Part shown: positions 33,897-42,782 of the stretch, piece by piece
How positions within the stretch are numbered: position 1 is the stretch's first letter
Layout: each line of letters opens with the position of its first letter
NCBI GenBank assembly: GCA_031411235.1
Contig: JANOAR010000290.1
Span: 1 to 64,000, forward strand
Length of the DNA: 64,000 nucleotides
DNA from: JANOAR01 sp031411235
Lineage (GTDB): Bacteria > Verrucomicrobiota > Verrucomicrobiia > Verrucomicrobiales > Verrucomicrobiaceae
Direction: 5' to 3'
Translations under genes and position numbers: made by a program
Notes under the pieces: generated by a model
Told to the model about the DNA's origin: nothing
The model's database searches: none
Seen by the model: only the letters and a program-made list of their open reading frames with translations

Positions 33897-34170
33897 AAAA
33901 GAGAGAGGTGCAGAAACGCCTAACGTTTCGGATCAGGCGACGGCGAGCGGGAGGCGTCGATGACATGACAGATGCCATACGAGCCGTTGCCTGCATCCGT
34001 TTTTTCGGCCTTGGTGCTGCACCAGATGCTGTATGGTCAACCATGTGTCTCATTTTCAGTTCGGTAGAACTTATAGCTTCGCCGGGGCGACACGCCCCGA
34101 TTACTGATGCTGGCTGGTTCACCTAGCCCAACCAATGCGTGTCTGGTTTAGCCTAACGATCCTGGCTCAT
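33897..34170. other. Intergenic DNA with core-site-like GCCTAAC copies
   Basis: Contains GCCTAAC at 33918-33924 and again at 34151-34157, and a GGGGCG-ACA-CGCCCC hairpin near 34085. A paired RYYYAAC end for a second attC site was not found. No gene is recognisable. Confidence 0.4.
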
Positions 34171-34578
34171 TTATTTCTTCACGCGTTCGAGTGCCTCGTC
34201 CACCAAAGTCGCAGCCTTGGTAATGTGATCAGACTTGGAGTCGCTCTTCGCCGCTTCCAATTCTTTCCGAGCGAGGGTCGTCTTGGTTTTTGCAGCGGCC
34301 AGATCTTTCTTTTTGGCGCTATCTGGCACGTTTGAGCGGGCAAGCTCCTTGAACTTAGATTCGGCTTCGATCAGACTGGCGAGCGCTTTGGCTTGGTCTG
34401 TCTGGATTGCTCGCTTTGCAGCCTGCAGGCTCATCGTGGCCATTGCCTTGTCGGCAGCGTATCCAATCGTAGAATCCGCAGCATCGGCAGACACAGATGC
34501 ACTTCTGATCAGTAACACTGTGGCAAAAATAATGACTTGGAATTTCGACGGCTTAATTGAGCGGCTTTGAGGTGTCAT
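34171..34578 (-). CDS. Secreted Lys/Ala-rich helical protein
   Basis: The start at 34578 gives 135 residues with a signal peptide (FQVIIFATVLLIRSASVSA) and a mature part of Ala/Lys/Glu helices (MSLQAAKRAIQTDQAKALASL, KKKDLAAAKTKTTLARKELEAAK). Such composition predicts a long coiled coil. No family known. It is flanked by noncoding DNA on both sides and is the only plausible gene between the attC-like region and the fibronectin III gene. Confidence 0.55.
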   Translation of the reverse strand: MTPQSRSIKPSKFQVIIFATVLLIRSASVSADAADSTIGYAADKAMATMSLQAAKRAIQTDQAKALASLIEAESKFKELARSNVPDSAKKKDLAAAKTKTTLARKELEAAKSDSKSDHITKAATLVDEALERVKK

Positions 34579-34753
34579 GGTGGTAGTATGTTGTGTAGTG
34601 TCTTGGTTGTCAGTGGCAGGAAGGTTCCGCTTATTGATCATTAACATTTTTTTCGGTTTGTCACGGCGCTTCTTTATAGCCGACATTTGCCGTGACATTT
34701 GCCTGTTTTCTGAACACCTGCCGAGAAAATGGATCACTATTGCGGACTAACTG

Positions 34754-34783
34754 GGATCGTTCGACAGACTTATCGAACGATCC
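34754..34783. terminator. Perfect 11-bp hairpin over the stop of the FN3 gene
   Basis: GGATCGTTCGA and TCGAACGATCC surround 8 bases; the stop codon of the fibronectin III gene lies inside. No T-run follows on the minus strand. Terminator or end of a repeat element. Confidence 0.5.
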
Positions 34784-35465
34784 ACAGAAGAGGCTGCCAA
34801 AGCGACAGCCCGGCGGCGAACTTATACACCACGCGGATTTGGCCGGGGTCGCTCCAGGCTCCCATGACGCCTTTGGGGCCGACGGTGCGGACGCGGACCC
34901 AGATGGCGGCTCCGGGGGTGAGGCCGCTGAGGATGGCTTTGCCGCCTTTGATGATTTGCGCCAGGTGCCAGTCGGCTTCGGTGGCGGGGGTGCCGAGGTT
35001 GAGCTGCACCTCGTTGGTGCTGGACTGGCGCTCGGTTTTGAAGCGGGCGATGACGGAGCCGCTGACGTCGCCGTGGCGCAGGCGTAGGCGTAGGTCGCTG
35101 GGGGCGGCGGGCGGGGTGGTGTCGGCGGTGCGCGTGGTGTCGTAGGAGGGGAAGCCGCTTTGATCCACCTTGGTGGCGTCGCCCTTCGCGATGAGGTTGA
35201 CGAAGATGCCCAGCTCGGTCAGGGCGTCTTCCAGTTCATCGCGCGCGACGTTGAAGGCGATGATGTCGGAGGTGGCACGACTGGCACGCGCGGCGACGGC
35301 GGCGGTGTAGGTGTCCACCAGCGCCTGGAATGCCGCCATCGTCACGGGCGGGCTGGCGAAGACGGCCGCATGGGTGGTCATTTCGTCGTGGATACGCTGG
35401 GCCAGGGGGCCGAGTTCGGAGGCGCTGTTGCGGCTAAAGTCGATGGCTGCTTTGATGATGGGCAT
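34770..35465 (-). CDS. Fibronectin type III protein beside repeat arrays
   Basis: The preferred start at 35465 gives 231 residues. An N-terminal helical domain (PIIKAAIDFSRNSASELGPLAQRIHDEM ... ALTELGIFVNLIAKGD) is followed by a linker and a fibronectin III fold (APSDLRLRLRHGDVSGSVIARF ... AILSGLTPGAAIWVRVRTVGPKGVMGAWSDP). No signal peptide. Similar proteins are found in many environmental bacteria with unknown role. Like the gene at 20894 it lies just downstream of 21-bp repeat arrays. Confidence 0.75.
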   Translation of the reverse strand: MPIIKAAIDFSRNSASELGPLAQRIHDEMTTHAAVFASPPVTMAAFQALVDTYTAAVAARASRATSDIIAFNVARDELEDALTELGIFVNLIAKGDATKVDQSGFPSYDTTRTADTTPPAAPSDLRLRLRHGDVSGSVIARFKTERQSSTNEVQLNLGTPATEADWHLAQIIKGGKAILSGLTPGAAIWVRVRTVGPKGVMGAWSDPGQIRVVYKFAAGLSLWQPLLWIVR

Positions 35466-35596
35466 GGCTTTGTTGTGTTTTTGGGGTGGGGCGGGCACCG
35501 ATCCGTTCCAGGTTGCGCCTGGGGCATTCCATTTTAACCCCGGTTAGTTCCAAGTCAGGGGAGTCGGCATACGCTATGGTTTGTGTGGTTTGCTAC

Positions 35597-35893
35597 TGAA
35601 AGGCATGGTTTTTGCCTGAAAAACGAAAGGAGTGGGGCGAAAAGCATGTGCGTTTGCTGGAAAAGCATGTGCGTTTGCGGAGGAAGCATCTGCGTTTTCA
35701 AAGGACGCATCTGCGTTTGCAGTGGAAGCATCTGCATTTGCCGGAAAAGCATCTGCGTTTGCAGAGGAAGCATCTGCGTTTTCAAAGGACGCAGCTGCGT
35801 TTGCGGAGGAAGCATCTGTATTTGCCGGAAAAGCATCTGTGTTTGCCAAGGAAGCATCTGCGTTTGCGAAGGAAGCATCTGCGTTTGCAGCGG
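35597..35893. repeat. Degenerate 21-bp repeat array 2
   Basis: At least twelve tandem 21-base units from 35639, each with GCATCTGCGTTTGC or a close variant, follow one another without gaps; two looser units precede them. Read on the plus strand they give heptads such as EEASAFA and on the minus strand TQMLPLQ. Several frames stay open on both strands because 21 is a multiple of three. No spacers are present, so it is not a CRISPR array. Confidence 0.85.
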
Positions 35894-36038
35894 AACCTTT
35901 AAGCTTTGCCGCCTCAGGGGGAGGGGCGGCGTGATCGCCGTCGGCTTGCCACGCGAAGCTTCTCGAATGTGCGAGGGGAAAATCCTGCTTGCCAAACGGG
36001 CGATGGCTTTACTTTCCTGGTGGCACTTAGGCTGGGGG

Positions 36039-36269
36039 TGAGGGAACTTGACGCGACTGAGGAAAGGATTTTCTCGGCTCGGGAAAGGATTTTCTGCCCT
36101 CGGGTTGGCGTTTCCTCGACTCTGGAAATGATTTCGGTGACTACCTTTTGACGCGCCGTGACTACTTCTTGGCGTGGCGTGACTCAGGTTGGAGCTTTCT
36201 CCCCTGAGGTTGGCGTTTTCGTCGTCAGGGAAGGGCTTTCCTCGGGGCCGGGTGAAGCAGGGGTGACTC
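36039..36269. repeat. Degenerate 21-bp repeat array 3
   Basis: About ten 21-base units with TTGGCGTTT/AAGGATTTTC-like centres and a GACTC or CTC end follow each other from about 36039 to 36269. The unit sequence differs from array 2 but the length is the same. A minus-strand frame of 239 codons runs through arrays 3 and 2 (36274 to 35555); it may be an open frame by chance of period. The spacer 35894-36038 shows no gene. Confidence 0.75.
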
Positions 36270-36390
36270 CGCAACGGAGTGTCTCGGGCCTTGGCCAGGC
36301 AGCCTCACGAAGGGTGAGTGCCCGAGAGTGTGTTGGCCGTGCCAACCGATGGAGGAAAGGAAACACAGGAAGTTGCTGCGCGAAGCCTAG

Positions 36391-36565
36391 CCTGACCTAT
36401 TCACGAAAGGCTACTACGACTTGCTGCAAGCCCGCATTGGCGGCGTTGGGCTTGTTTTGAAAGGCATCGAGTATTCACGAATACACTCAGCCTTTCAAAA
36501 CCGCGCCCGCCTTGCCGCTGCGAGCTTTCGCTGCGTCTCGCTACGCCTTTCATGAATAGGTCAGG
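36391..36565. mobile_element. 175-bp MITE with CTAG target duplication
   Basis: Terminal inverted repeats CCTGACCTATTCACGAAAGG and its near mirror (CCTTTCATGAATAGGTCAGG) bound a 175-base element. CTAG stands directly outside both ends (36387-36390 and 36566-36569), the expected target duplication. An inner palindrome TTTTGAAAGGC / GCCTTTCAAAA lies in the middle. No transposase is encoded. The ends resemble those of IS1380-type elements, from memory only. Confidence 0.75.
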
Positions 36566-36824
36566 CTAGCCTGAGGGGGTAAAAACATTTCCCCAGCCTC
36601 GTCGTCAATTGAATTTCCAGAATGGCTCAGGGCGTTGGGCTGCATGGACTGGAGATGTTAACCCGAACACCGCGATTGATCGGCGACTCTCTTCACCCAT
36701 CCTTGGCCTGATGCGGTTCGGCGACGGCAGGCTCGGTATTTTCCCATACAGTCCCGCCATCGCCAAACCGCCTGAGACTCAAGCCTTGGCAAAGCTAGCC
36801 ACCGCTGAATCGCGGCGTTCGGGG
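36566..36824. other. Intergenic DNA after the MITE
   Basis: No gene, hairpin or repeat that I can support was found between the MITE and the queA stop; a long plus-strand frame starting here is the antisense of queA. Confidence 0.4.
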
Positions 36825-37820
36825 TTAAACAATCAACATGCAGTCGCCGTAGCTGAAGAAGCGATACCGCTCCTTCACCGCTTCAGCATAGGCATGCAGG
36901 ATCAGCTCGCGGCCCGCGAAGGCGCTGACGAGCATGATGAGGCTGCTCTTGGGCAGATGAAAGTTCGTGACCATCGCGCCGACCACTCGGAACTCTTTAC
37001 CAGGGTGGATGAAGATATTCGTCTCGCCTTCATCGGCGATCACGCGGCCATGCTTCAGCGCCACGCTCTCCAGTGTGCGCGTGGCGGTGGTGCCAACGCT
37101 GATGACACGCTGTGCGGCGGCCACGGCTTGGGCGGTGGCTTGAGGCAGCGAGTACCTCTCGCTGTGCATCACATGCTCGTCGATGCGCTCGGCCTTCACG
37201 GGCTGAAAGGTGCCCACGCCGACGTGCAACGTCACAAAAGAATGGGGCAACTCGGCCATGATCTCGGGCGTGAAATGCAGCCCTGCGGTGGGCGCGGCGA
37301 TGCTGCCCTCGTGTTGGCCATAGACGGTCTGGTAGCGCTCGCGGTCGATGGCGGCATCCTCGCGCTTCATGTAGTGCGGCAGCGCGAGATGGCCGTGCGT
37401 GGCCTCATCGACGGGGCTTTCCCATTCGATCAAACGATTGCCGTTGGGCAGAAACTCCGTGACGCGGCCTTTCGTTTCTCCAATAACGACTTCATCGCCG
37501 ACGCGGAATTTTTTCCCTGGCCGCACCATGCAGCGCCAGCGCAGGGGCGAGAGCGACTCCAGGCGCAGGATTTCGCGTTTGCCATCGGGCGAATAGAACC
37601 GCGCAGGCACGACGCGTGTGTTGTTGAACACAAACAAATCACCGGGCCGAGTGAACTGCGGCAGCTCGCGAAACAAGCGGTGCTCCAGCTCGCCCGTGCT
37701 GCGATGCACCACCAGCATCCGCGAGGCGGCGCGATCAGGTAGGGGCTCGCTGGCGATCAGCTCAGGCGGCAGGGCGAAGTCGAAGTCGGAGGTGAGCACT
37801 GGTACTTTGTTTCCAATCAA
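36825..37820 (-). CDS. queA: S-adenosylmethionine:tRNA ribosyltransferase-isomerase
   Basis: The 331-residue product shows QueA order: FDFALPPELIASEPLPDRAASRMLVV, GDLFVFNNTRVVPARF, a beta-barrel insertion, YQTVYGQHEGSIAAPTAGLHFT, LHVGVGTFQPV, and GTTATRTLES with the end FLPKSSLIMLV-like (NFHLPKSSLIMLVSAFAG). QueA makes epoxyqueuosine in tRNA wobble position 34 in the cytoplasm. It overlaps the SDR gene by 4 bases and is cotranscribed with it. Confidence 0.95.
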   Translation of the reverse strand: MIGNKVPVLTSDFDFALPPELIASEPLPDRAASRMLVVHRSTGELEHRLFRELPQFTRPGDLFVFNNTRVVPARFYSPDGKREILRLESLSPLRWRCMVRPGKKFRVGDEVVIGETKGRVTEFLPNGNRLIEWESPVDEATHGHLALPHYMKREDAAIDRERYQTVYGQHEGSIAAPTAGLHFTPEIMAELPHSFVTLHVGVGTFQPVKAERIDEHVMHSERYSLPQATAQAVAAAQRVISVGTTATRTLESVALKHGRVIADEGETNIFIHPGKEFRVVGAMVTNFHLPKSSLIMLVSAFAGRELILHAYAEAVKERYRFFSYGDCMLIV

Positions 37821-38593
37821 ATCGTCATCGATGAGTACCCGCCATCGACCACCATTTCGTGGCCTGTGATGAAGGAGCCTGCGGCGTGGCTGGCGAGCAG
37901 CAGAGCGGCGGCGATGAGTTCCTTCGCCTCGCCGAATCGGGCCGCTGGTGTGTGGCCCAGGATCTTCGCGACGCGGTCGGGCGTGAGCACTTTCTTGTTC
38001 TGCTCAGCGGGGAAGAAGCCAGGGACGAGGGTGTTCACCCGAATGCCCAGCGGTGCCCACTCGCGGGCGAGGTTTTTGGAAAGGTTATGCACGGCGGCCT
38101 TGCTCATCGAGTAGGTGAAGACGCGGCTCAGCGGCAGCAGGCCAGACATGCTGCCGAGGTTGATGATGGAGCCCTTCACCTTCTGCTCGATGAAGTAGCG
38201 GCCAAACACCTGGCAGGCGAGCACCACGGCCTTGGTGTTGATGTTCATGATGCGGTCATACTCGTCCTCACCGATGTCGAGGAAGGGCGTGGCGCTGTTC
38301 ACGCCCGCGCCATTGACGAGGATGTGGCAGCCCTTCGAGCGTTCCAGCACCTGATCGAGCACGAGCTGCAAGTCGCCCTTTTTAGAGGCATCGGCAGCGA
38401 TGAAGTAGCCGCGCCCGCCCATGGTGCCGATGGCTTCCAAGCGCTTCTCCGCCTTGGCTGCGTCGCGGCCCACCAGCACAACTTCGGCATTCGCCGCCGC
38501 GAAGCCTTCGGCGATAGCGCCACAGAGTTCGCCAGTGCCGCCGATGACGACGGCGGTCTGGCCCGAGAGATCAAAGAGTTCGATAGGGGTCAT
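37817..38593 (-). CDS. Short-chain dehydrogenase/reductase
   Basis: The start at 38593 (MTPIELFDLSGQ) gives 258 residues with a Rossmann GxxxGxG variant (VVIGGTGELCGAIAEGF), NGAGVNSATPF, catalytic Ser in LGSMSGL, and YSMSKAAVHNLSKN with Tyr and Lys. VDGGYSSMTI ends the protein. This subgroup resembles D-mannonate/fructuronate-type oxidoreductases, so a sugar acid may be the substrate; not certain. It overlaps queA at its 3' end. Confidence 0.85.
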   Translation of the reverse strand: MTPIELFDLSGQTAVVIGGTGELCGAIAEGFAAANAEVVLVGRDAAKAEKRLEAIGTMGGRGYFIAADASKKGDLQLVLDQVLERSKGCHILVNGAGVNSATPFLDIGEDEYDRIMNINTKAVVLACQVFGRYFIEQKVKGSIINLGSMSGLLPLSRVFTYSMSKAAVHNLSKNLAREWAPLGIRVNTLVPGFFPAEQNKKVLTPDRVAKILGHTPAARFGEAKELIAAALLLASHAAGSFITGHEMVVDGGYSSMTI

Positions 38594-38828
38594 GGAGGAG
38601 AGGAATAATGAATGCAAAAAGGAAGGTCTGCGCCGGAGGCACAAAGAAGCGGCGAAAGTGGCGGTGAATCGGCGGCTGACAAGTCCCAGGGTAGGCCAGG
38701 AGCAAAGAAGGTTTTTTGCGCGTTTATATTTAGAGTGCCCAAGCGCAGCCTACGACCGTGCGTGATGCCGAGCGCTGGCATTATGCCTTGACCATTGAGC
38801 GTAAAAATAGCCATGCTCGAGGCAAGAT

Positions 38829-39815
38829 ATGAGCCCATCTGCCACTACCGCCTCGCGCCCTTTCCTTTCCAGCAGCATTGAGCTGGGCGGCATCATCAGC
38901 AGCTTTATGATCTTGGGACTTAGCGCCTCCTGGTTGGGGCTTTTCGGGCGCTGGCACTGGGCACTGGATTTGTTTTCCCACTTTCGTTGGCAGTACTTGG
39001 TCGTTTGCCTCGTCGCAATGGTATGGGCTGCGCGGTGCAAACGGCGTGTGGTTCTCGCGATCTCAGCGAGCACACTGCTACTGAATGCGGCGCTTATCGG
39101 GCAGCTCGCGTTTGCTCATGGCCTTGGCAAGGCTTCACTCGCCCATGATTTTCACCTGCGCGTGCTGAGTCTCAATGTGCTGACTTCCAACGCCGACCAT
39201 GATCGTGTGCTCAGCTATCTGCGGGGCGCAGATGCCGACATCATCATGCTCATGGAGGTCGATGCGACTTGGGAAAAGGCGCTCAAGCCTCTGGAGCAAA
39301 GCCATCCACATCATATCGTCGAGGCTCGCTATGATAACTTTGGCATCGCTCTTTACAGTCGATTGCCACTGGAGGCTTTGCAGATCATGGATCTCATTGA
39401 TGTCGAAGTGCCATCCATTGAAGCCAAGCTCAAGCTTTCTGGCCATGAACTGACGATCATCGGTACGCATCCATTGCCGCCAATGGGGCCGACTTATTCA
39501 GCACAGCGTGACGCTCAGTTGATTTCACTGGCTCAACGAGTGCGCGATTCACATACGCCTACGGTCGTCATCGGTGATCTTAACTCCACGCCGTGGTCGC
39601 ATGGTATGAGCCTCGTGCAAGCCGGTGGCACGCTGGGTTATCGTTCCCTCCAGCCAGCGTGGACGCCTACTTGGTACGGCAATCCGCTGCTGGCCATCCC
39701 CATCGACCATGTCCTTTGCACGGCTCCACTGGTGGTGGAGAAACGAACGGTTGGCCCCAATGTCGGCTCCGATCACCGAGGGTTGCTGGTCGAGTTGCGC
39801 TGGGTTCAGCCTTGA
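38829..39815 (+). CDS. Membrane-anchored endonuclease/exonuclease/phosphatase-family protein
   Basis: The 328-residue product has two to three N-terminal membrane helices (about 20-95) and a C-terminal EEP domain: LRVLSLNVLTSN, ADIIMLMEVDATWEKAL (catalytic Glu), TIIGTHPLPP, VVIGDLNSTPWS and SDHRGLLVEL. Such proteins hydrolyse phosphodiesters outside the membrane; the substrate is not known. It stands alone, 89 bases before glpK on the same strand. Confidence 0.85.
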   Translation: MSPSATTASRPFLSSSIELGGIISSFMILGLSASWLGLFGRWHWALDLFSHFRWQYLVVCLVAMVWAARCKRRVVLAISASTLLLNAALIGQLAFAHGLGKASLAHDFHLRVLSLNVLTSNADHDRVLSYLRGADADIIMLMEVDATWEKALKPLEQSHPHHIVEARYDNFGIALYSRLPLEALQIMDLIDVEVPSIEAKLKLSGHELTIIGTHPLPPMGPTYSAQRDAQLISLAQRVRDSHTPTVVIGDLNSTPWSHGMSLVQAGGTLGYRSLQPAWTPTWYGNPLLAIPIDHVLCTAPLVVEKRTVGPNVGSDHRGLLVELRWVQP

Positions 39816-39903
39816 GATTAACCATCGACAAAACGCTGCCGTTTCCGCTAGCCTCTTTTCAAGAGCTTCTGGCCTGCGGTATAACCTCCACTCTCCGTTC
39901 CCC

Positions 39904-41394
39904 ATGAAATACATCCTCGCTCTCGACCAAGGCACGACCAGTTCTCGTGCGATCCTCTTTGATGCGGCGGGCAAGCCCTTCGGCACCGCGCAGAAGGAGC
40001 ATCAGCAAATTTATCCGCAGGCCGGATGGGTGGAGCATGATGCGAATGAAATCTGGGCCAGCCAGAGCGCGGTCGCGGTCGAGGCGATGGCCAAGGCGCA
40101 GCTCACCGCGCGCGACATCGCAGGTATCGGCATCACGAATCAGCGCGAGACCAGCCTGCTATGGGATCGCAAAACGGGCTGGCCCGTGGGCAACGCCATC
40201 GTCTGGCAGGACAGGCGCACGGCGGATGCCTGCGCGGCGCTGAAGGCTGCGGGGCATGAGCCAATGTTCACCGAGCGCACGGGCTTGCGCCTCGATCCGT
40301 ATTTCAGCGGCACCAAGTTGGCGTGGATGCTCGACAACATCGAAGGAGCAAGGGCGAAGGCGGAGGCTGGCGACCTCGCCTTTGGCACCATCGACGCGTG
40401 GCTCATCTGGAAGCTCACGGGCGGTAAAGTCCATGCCACGGATGCCACCAATGCATCGCGCACGTTGCTAATGAACATCCACAGCGGCACTTGGGATGAC
40501 GACTGCCTGCGGGTGCTGAATATTCCCAAAGCGGTGCTGCCGAGCATCACGGCGAGCAGTGGCATCATCGGCGAAGTGAGTGCGGTGCCTGAGCTTGTCG
40601 GCATCCCCATCGCAGGCGTCGCAGGAGATCAGCAGGCGGCGTTGTTTGGGCAGGCGTGTTTCGACTCGGGCATGGCGAAGAACACTTATGGTACCGGTTG
40701 TTTCCTGCTGATGAACACGGGCACGCAGGCGGTAAGCTCGCACAACAACCTGCTCACCACCATCGCGTGGCAGGTCGGCGGCATCACGGAGTATGCGCTG
40801 GAGGGCAGCGTCTTCATGGGCGGTGCCGTGGTGCAGTGGCTGCGCGATGAACTGCAACTCATCCGCAGTGCGCCGGAGTGTGATGACTTGGCCACCACCG
40901 TGCCGGATGCGAATGGCATGTTTCTCGTGCCCGCCTTCACTGGCCTGGGCGCACCGCACTGGGATCCGTATGCGCGCGGCGCGGCCTTTGGCATGACACG
41001 AGGCACCAACCGCGCGCACTTCTGCCGGGCCGCGCTGGAGAGCATCGCCTTGCAGAGCGCCGACCTGATTCATTGCATGGAAAAGGATAGCGGCATCCCG
41101 CTCAAAGAACTGCGTGTGGACGGTGGTGCCAGCCGCAGTGCGCTGCTCATGCAGATGCAGAGCGACCTCCTAAACCGCAGTGTCGTGCGTCCGCAGTGCG
41201 TGGAAACTACAGCGCTTGGTGCCGCCTATCTCGCGGGTTTGGCGGTGGGCGTATGGAAAACGAAAGCCGAGATCGCGCAGCAGTGGAGCGTGGATGCGAA
41301 GTTTGCACCGAAGGGGGATGCGAGTGTTATCGCGGCTCTTCAAACAGGCTGGCAGCGTGCCGTGGAACGCAGCAAGGCCTGGATTCAGAGCTAA
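39904..41394 (+). CDS. glpK: Glycerol kinase
   Basis: The start at 39904 gives 496 residues: YILALDQGTTSSRAILFD, AGIGITNQRETSLLWDR, GNAIVWQDRRT, YFSGTKLAWMLDN, GTIDAWLIWKLTGG, DATNASRTLLMNI, AGDQQAALFGQ and LRVDGGASRSALLMQ. All are FGGY/GlpK signatures. It phosphorylates glycerol to glycerol-3-phosphate in the cytoplasm. A glycerol-permeable aquaporin candidate is encoded at 49373 but not in the same operon. Confidence 0.95.
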   Translation: MKYILALDQGTTSSRAILFDAAGKPFGTAQKEHQQIYPQAGWVEHDANEIWASQSAVAVEAMAKAQLTARDIAGIGITNQRETSLLWDRKTGWPVGNAIVWQDRRTADACAALKAAGHEPMFTERTGLRLDPYFSGTKLAWMLDNIEGARAKAEAGDLAFGTIDAWLIWKLTGGKVHATDATNASRTLLMNIHSGTWDDDCLRVLNIPKAVLPSITASSGIIGEVSAVPELVGIPIAGVAGDQQAALFGQACFDSGMAKNTYGTGCFLLMNTGTQAVSSHNNLLTTIAWQVGGITEYALEGSVFMGGAVVQWLRDELQLIRSAPECDDLATTVPDANGMFLVPAFTGLGAPHWDPYARGAAFGMTRGTNRAHFCRAALESIALQSADLIHCMEKDSGIPLKELRVDGGASRSALLMQMQSDLLNRSVVRPQCVETTALGAAYLAGLAVGVWKTKAEIAQQWSVDAKFAPKGDASVIAALQTGWQRAVERSKAWIQS

Positions 41395-41419
41395 GAGCAC
41401 CACTTCAATAGGATCTATT

Positions 41420-42682
41420 ATGAACCCGCCATCCCAAGTCTCACGTCGTCATTTCCTTCGCATGGGCACGCTCGGCGCGACTGTTGCAAGTGCTGCGAGT
41501 CCCATCCCAGCGACCTCTGCTGCGCAGGTGATAGCCCCCAAGCTAGCGCCCATCCTGACGCCTGATCTGGACTTCTATGATGTCTCGCGTGGCAAGCCGA
41601 AGCCGCACACGCTCACGGGTGCTGCCGTGGCCGAGGCGAGGCTCACGCCAGAGACATGGCGGCTAGAAATCACTGCCGATCCCTTCATCGAAGAACCGCA
41701 TACCAAAGTGTCTGCCACACTGGAAAAGCCGCTGACACTTGCCGATGGCACGGCGCTGGATTTGCCGAAGCTCATGGCACTGAGCCAACAGCACGAGGTT
41801 CACTTTTTGAAAGCAATGCAGTGCCTGAATATCGACACGCCTCTGGGCCAGGGCTTGTGGAGCGGCGTGCCACTGCGCGAGGTACTGCGGCTCTGTGGAC
41901 GCATGGACAACGTGCGCCGCATCTACTTCTGGGGCTACCACAACAATGATCCAACGCAGATTTTTAAATCCTCCGTGAGCTACACGCAGTGCATGGAGAC
42001 GGCACCGGGCGACCTGCCCGTGTTCCTCGCCTATCGGCTGAATGGGCAACCTCTGTCGCTGGAGCGCGGTGGCCCCGTGCGCATGATCATACCCTGGTCG
42101 CATGGCTACAAATCCATCAAGTGGCTTCAGCATATCTTCGTCACGAATGATGCGCGCAACAATGACACCTACGCCGAGGGCAACAACGATCCTGACTCAT
42201 TCCTGAAGACCGCTGCCTATGTGGACAAGGCCTTGGATCGAAAAAAATACAAAGTGGGCGAGCCTGTCTTCGTCACGGGGCAAGTCATCAGCGGCCCGTC
42301 CGGTGTGCAGCGCGTCGAGTACTGGCTGCGTCGCGTCGAGGGCAGCAAACCCCAAGCACTGGCCGACGACGCGCCGGAGCTACTGCGTGGCCCCTGGCTC
42401 CCTTGCCAACTCGAAGCCCAGCCCGATTGGAATGGCGTGCTGCCCCCAGGTGTGAAGCCCCACAAGGTGCTGGGTTTTGACAAGGCGACAGGCAAGCCAG
42501 CGACTTGGCCACCGCGCTACGGCATGTGCTCGTATTCTGCTATGATCAAAGACTTGAAGCCTGGTCGCTATGAAGTCCGCGCTCGCTCCGTGGATCTCAA
42601 TGACCTTGCCCAACCCCAGCCTCGCGCAGCGCAAAAGACCGGCAAAAACGCCATTCAAGTTCGGCGCTTTGACATCGTGTGA
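41420..42682 (+). CDS. Tat-exported sulfite-oxidase-family molybdopterin protein
   Basis: The preferred start at 41420 gives 420 residues with a Tat-like signal (SRRHFLRMGTLGA). The molybdopterin domain holds FLKAMQCLNIDTPLGQGLW with the Mo-ligand Cys, WGYHNNDPTQIFKSSVSYTQCM, and GGPVRMIIPWSHGYKSIKW. A C-terminal dimerisation-like domain follows (VEYWLRRVEG ... RYEVRARSVDLN). The family oxidises sulfite or related compounds in the periplasm; substrate not fixed. It follows glpK by 25 bases. Confidence 0.85.
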   Translation: MNPPSQVSRRHFLRMGTLGATVASAASPIPATSAAQVIAPKLAPILTPDLDFYDVSRGKPKPHTLTGAAVAEARLTPETWRLEITADPFIEEPHTKVSATLEKPLTLADGTALDLPKLMALSQQHEVHFLKAMQCLNIDTPLGQGLWSGVPLREVLRLCGRMDNVRRIYFWGYHNNDPTQIFKSSVSYTQCMETAPGDLPVFLAYRLNGQPLSLERGGPVRMIIPWSHGYKSIKWLQHIFVTNDARNNDTYAEGNNDPDSFLKTAAYVDKALDRKKYKVGEPVFVTGQVISGPSGVQRVEYWLRRVEGSKPQALADDAPELLRGPWLPCQLEAQPDWNGVLPPGVKPHKVLGFDKATGKPATWPPRYGMCSYSAMIKDLKPGRYEVRARSVDLNDLAQPQPRAAQKTGKNAIQVRRFDIV

Positions 42683-42782
42683 GGCCGCAGGGCAGGGGGC
42701 TGGTGCAGAAGCGTGAAACGACGGGCCAGCAGCCTTGAATACAAAAGCAAGAACCGGATTTTTCTCGTCGCGATGATCTCCT

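Noticed and set aside
33918..34157. Second attC site between the two GCCTAAC copies
   Set aside because: No partner RYYYAAC end or matched arms could be found by eye.
20510..36269. 21-bp arrays as CRISPR
   Set aside because: Units are contiguous and degenerate with no unique spacers, and no cas genes are present.
35555..36274. 239-codon minus-strand frame through the 21-bp arrays as a definite gene
   Set aside because: Repeats whose period is a multiple of three keep several frames open on both strands, so an open frame is no evidence; kept as repeats only.
36609..37742. 377-codon frame on the plus strand
   Set aside because: Antisense of queA, which is certain.
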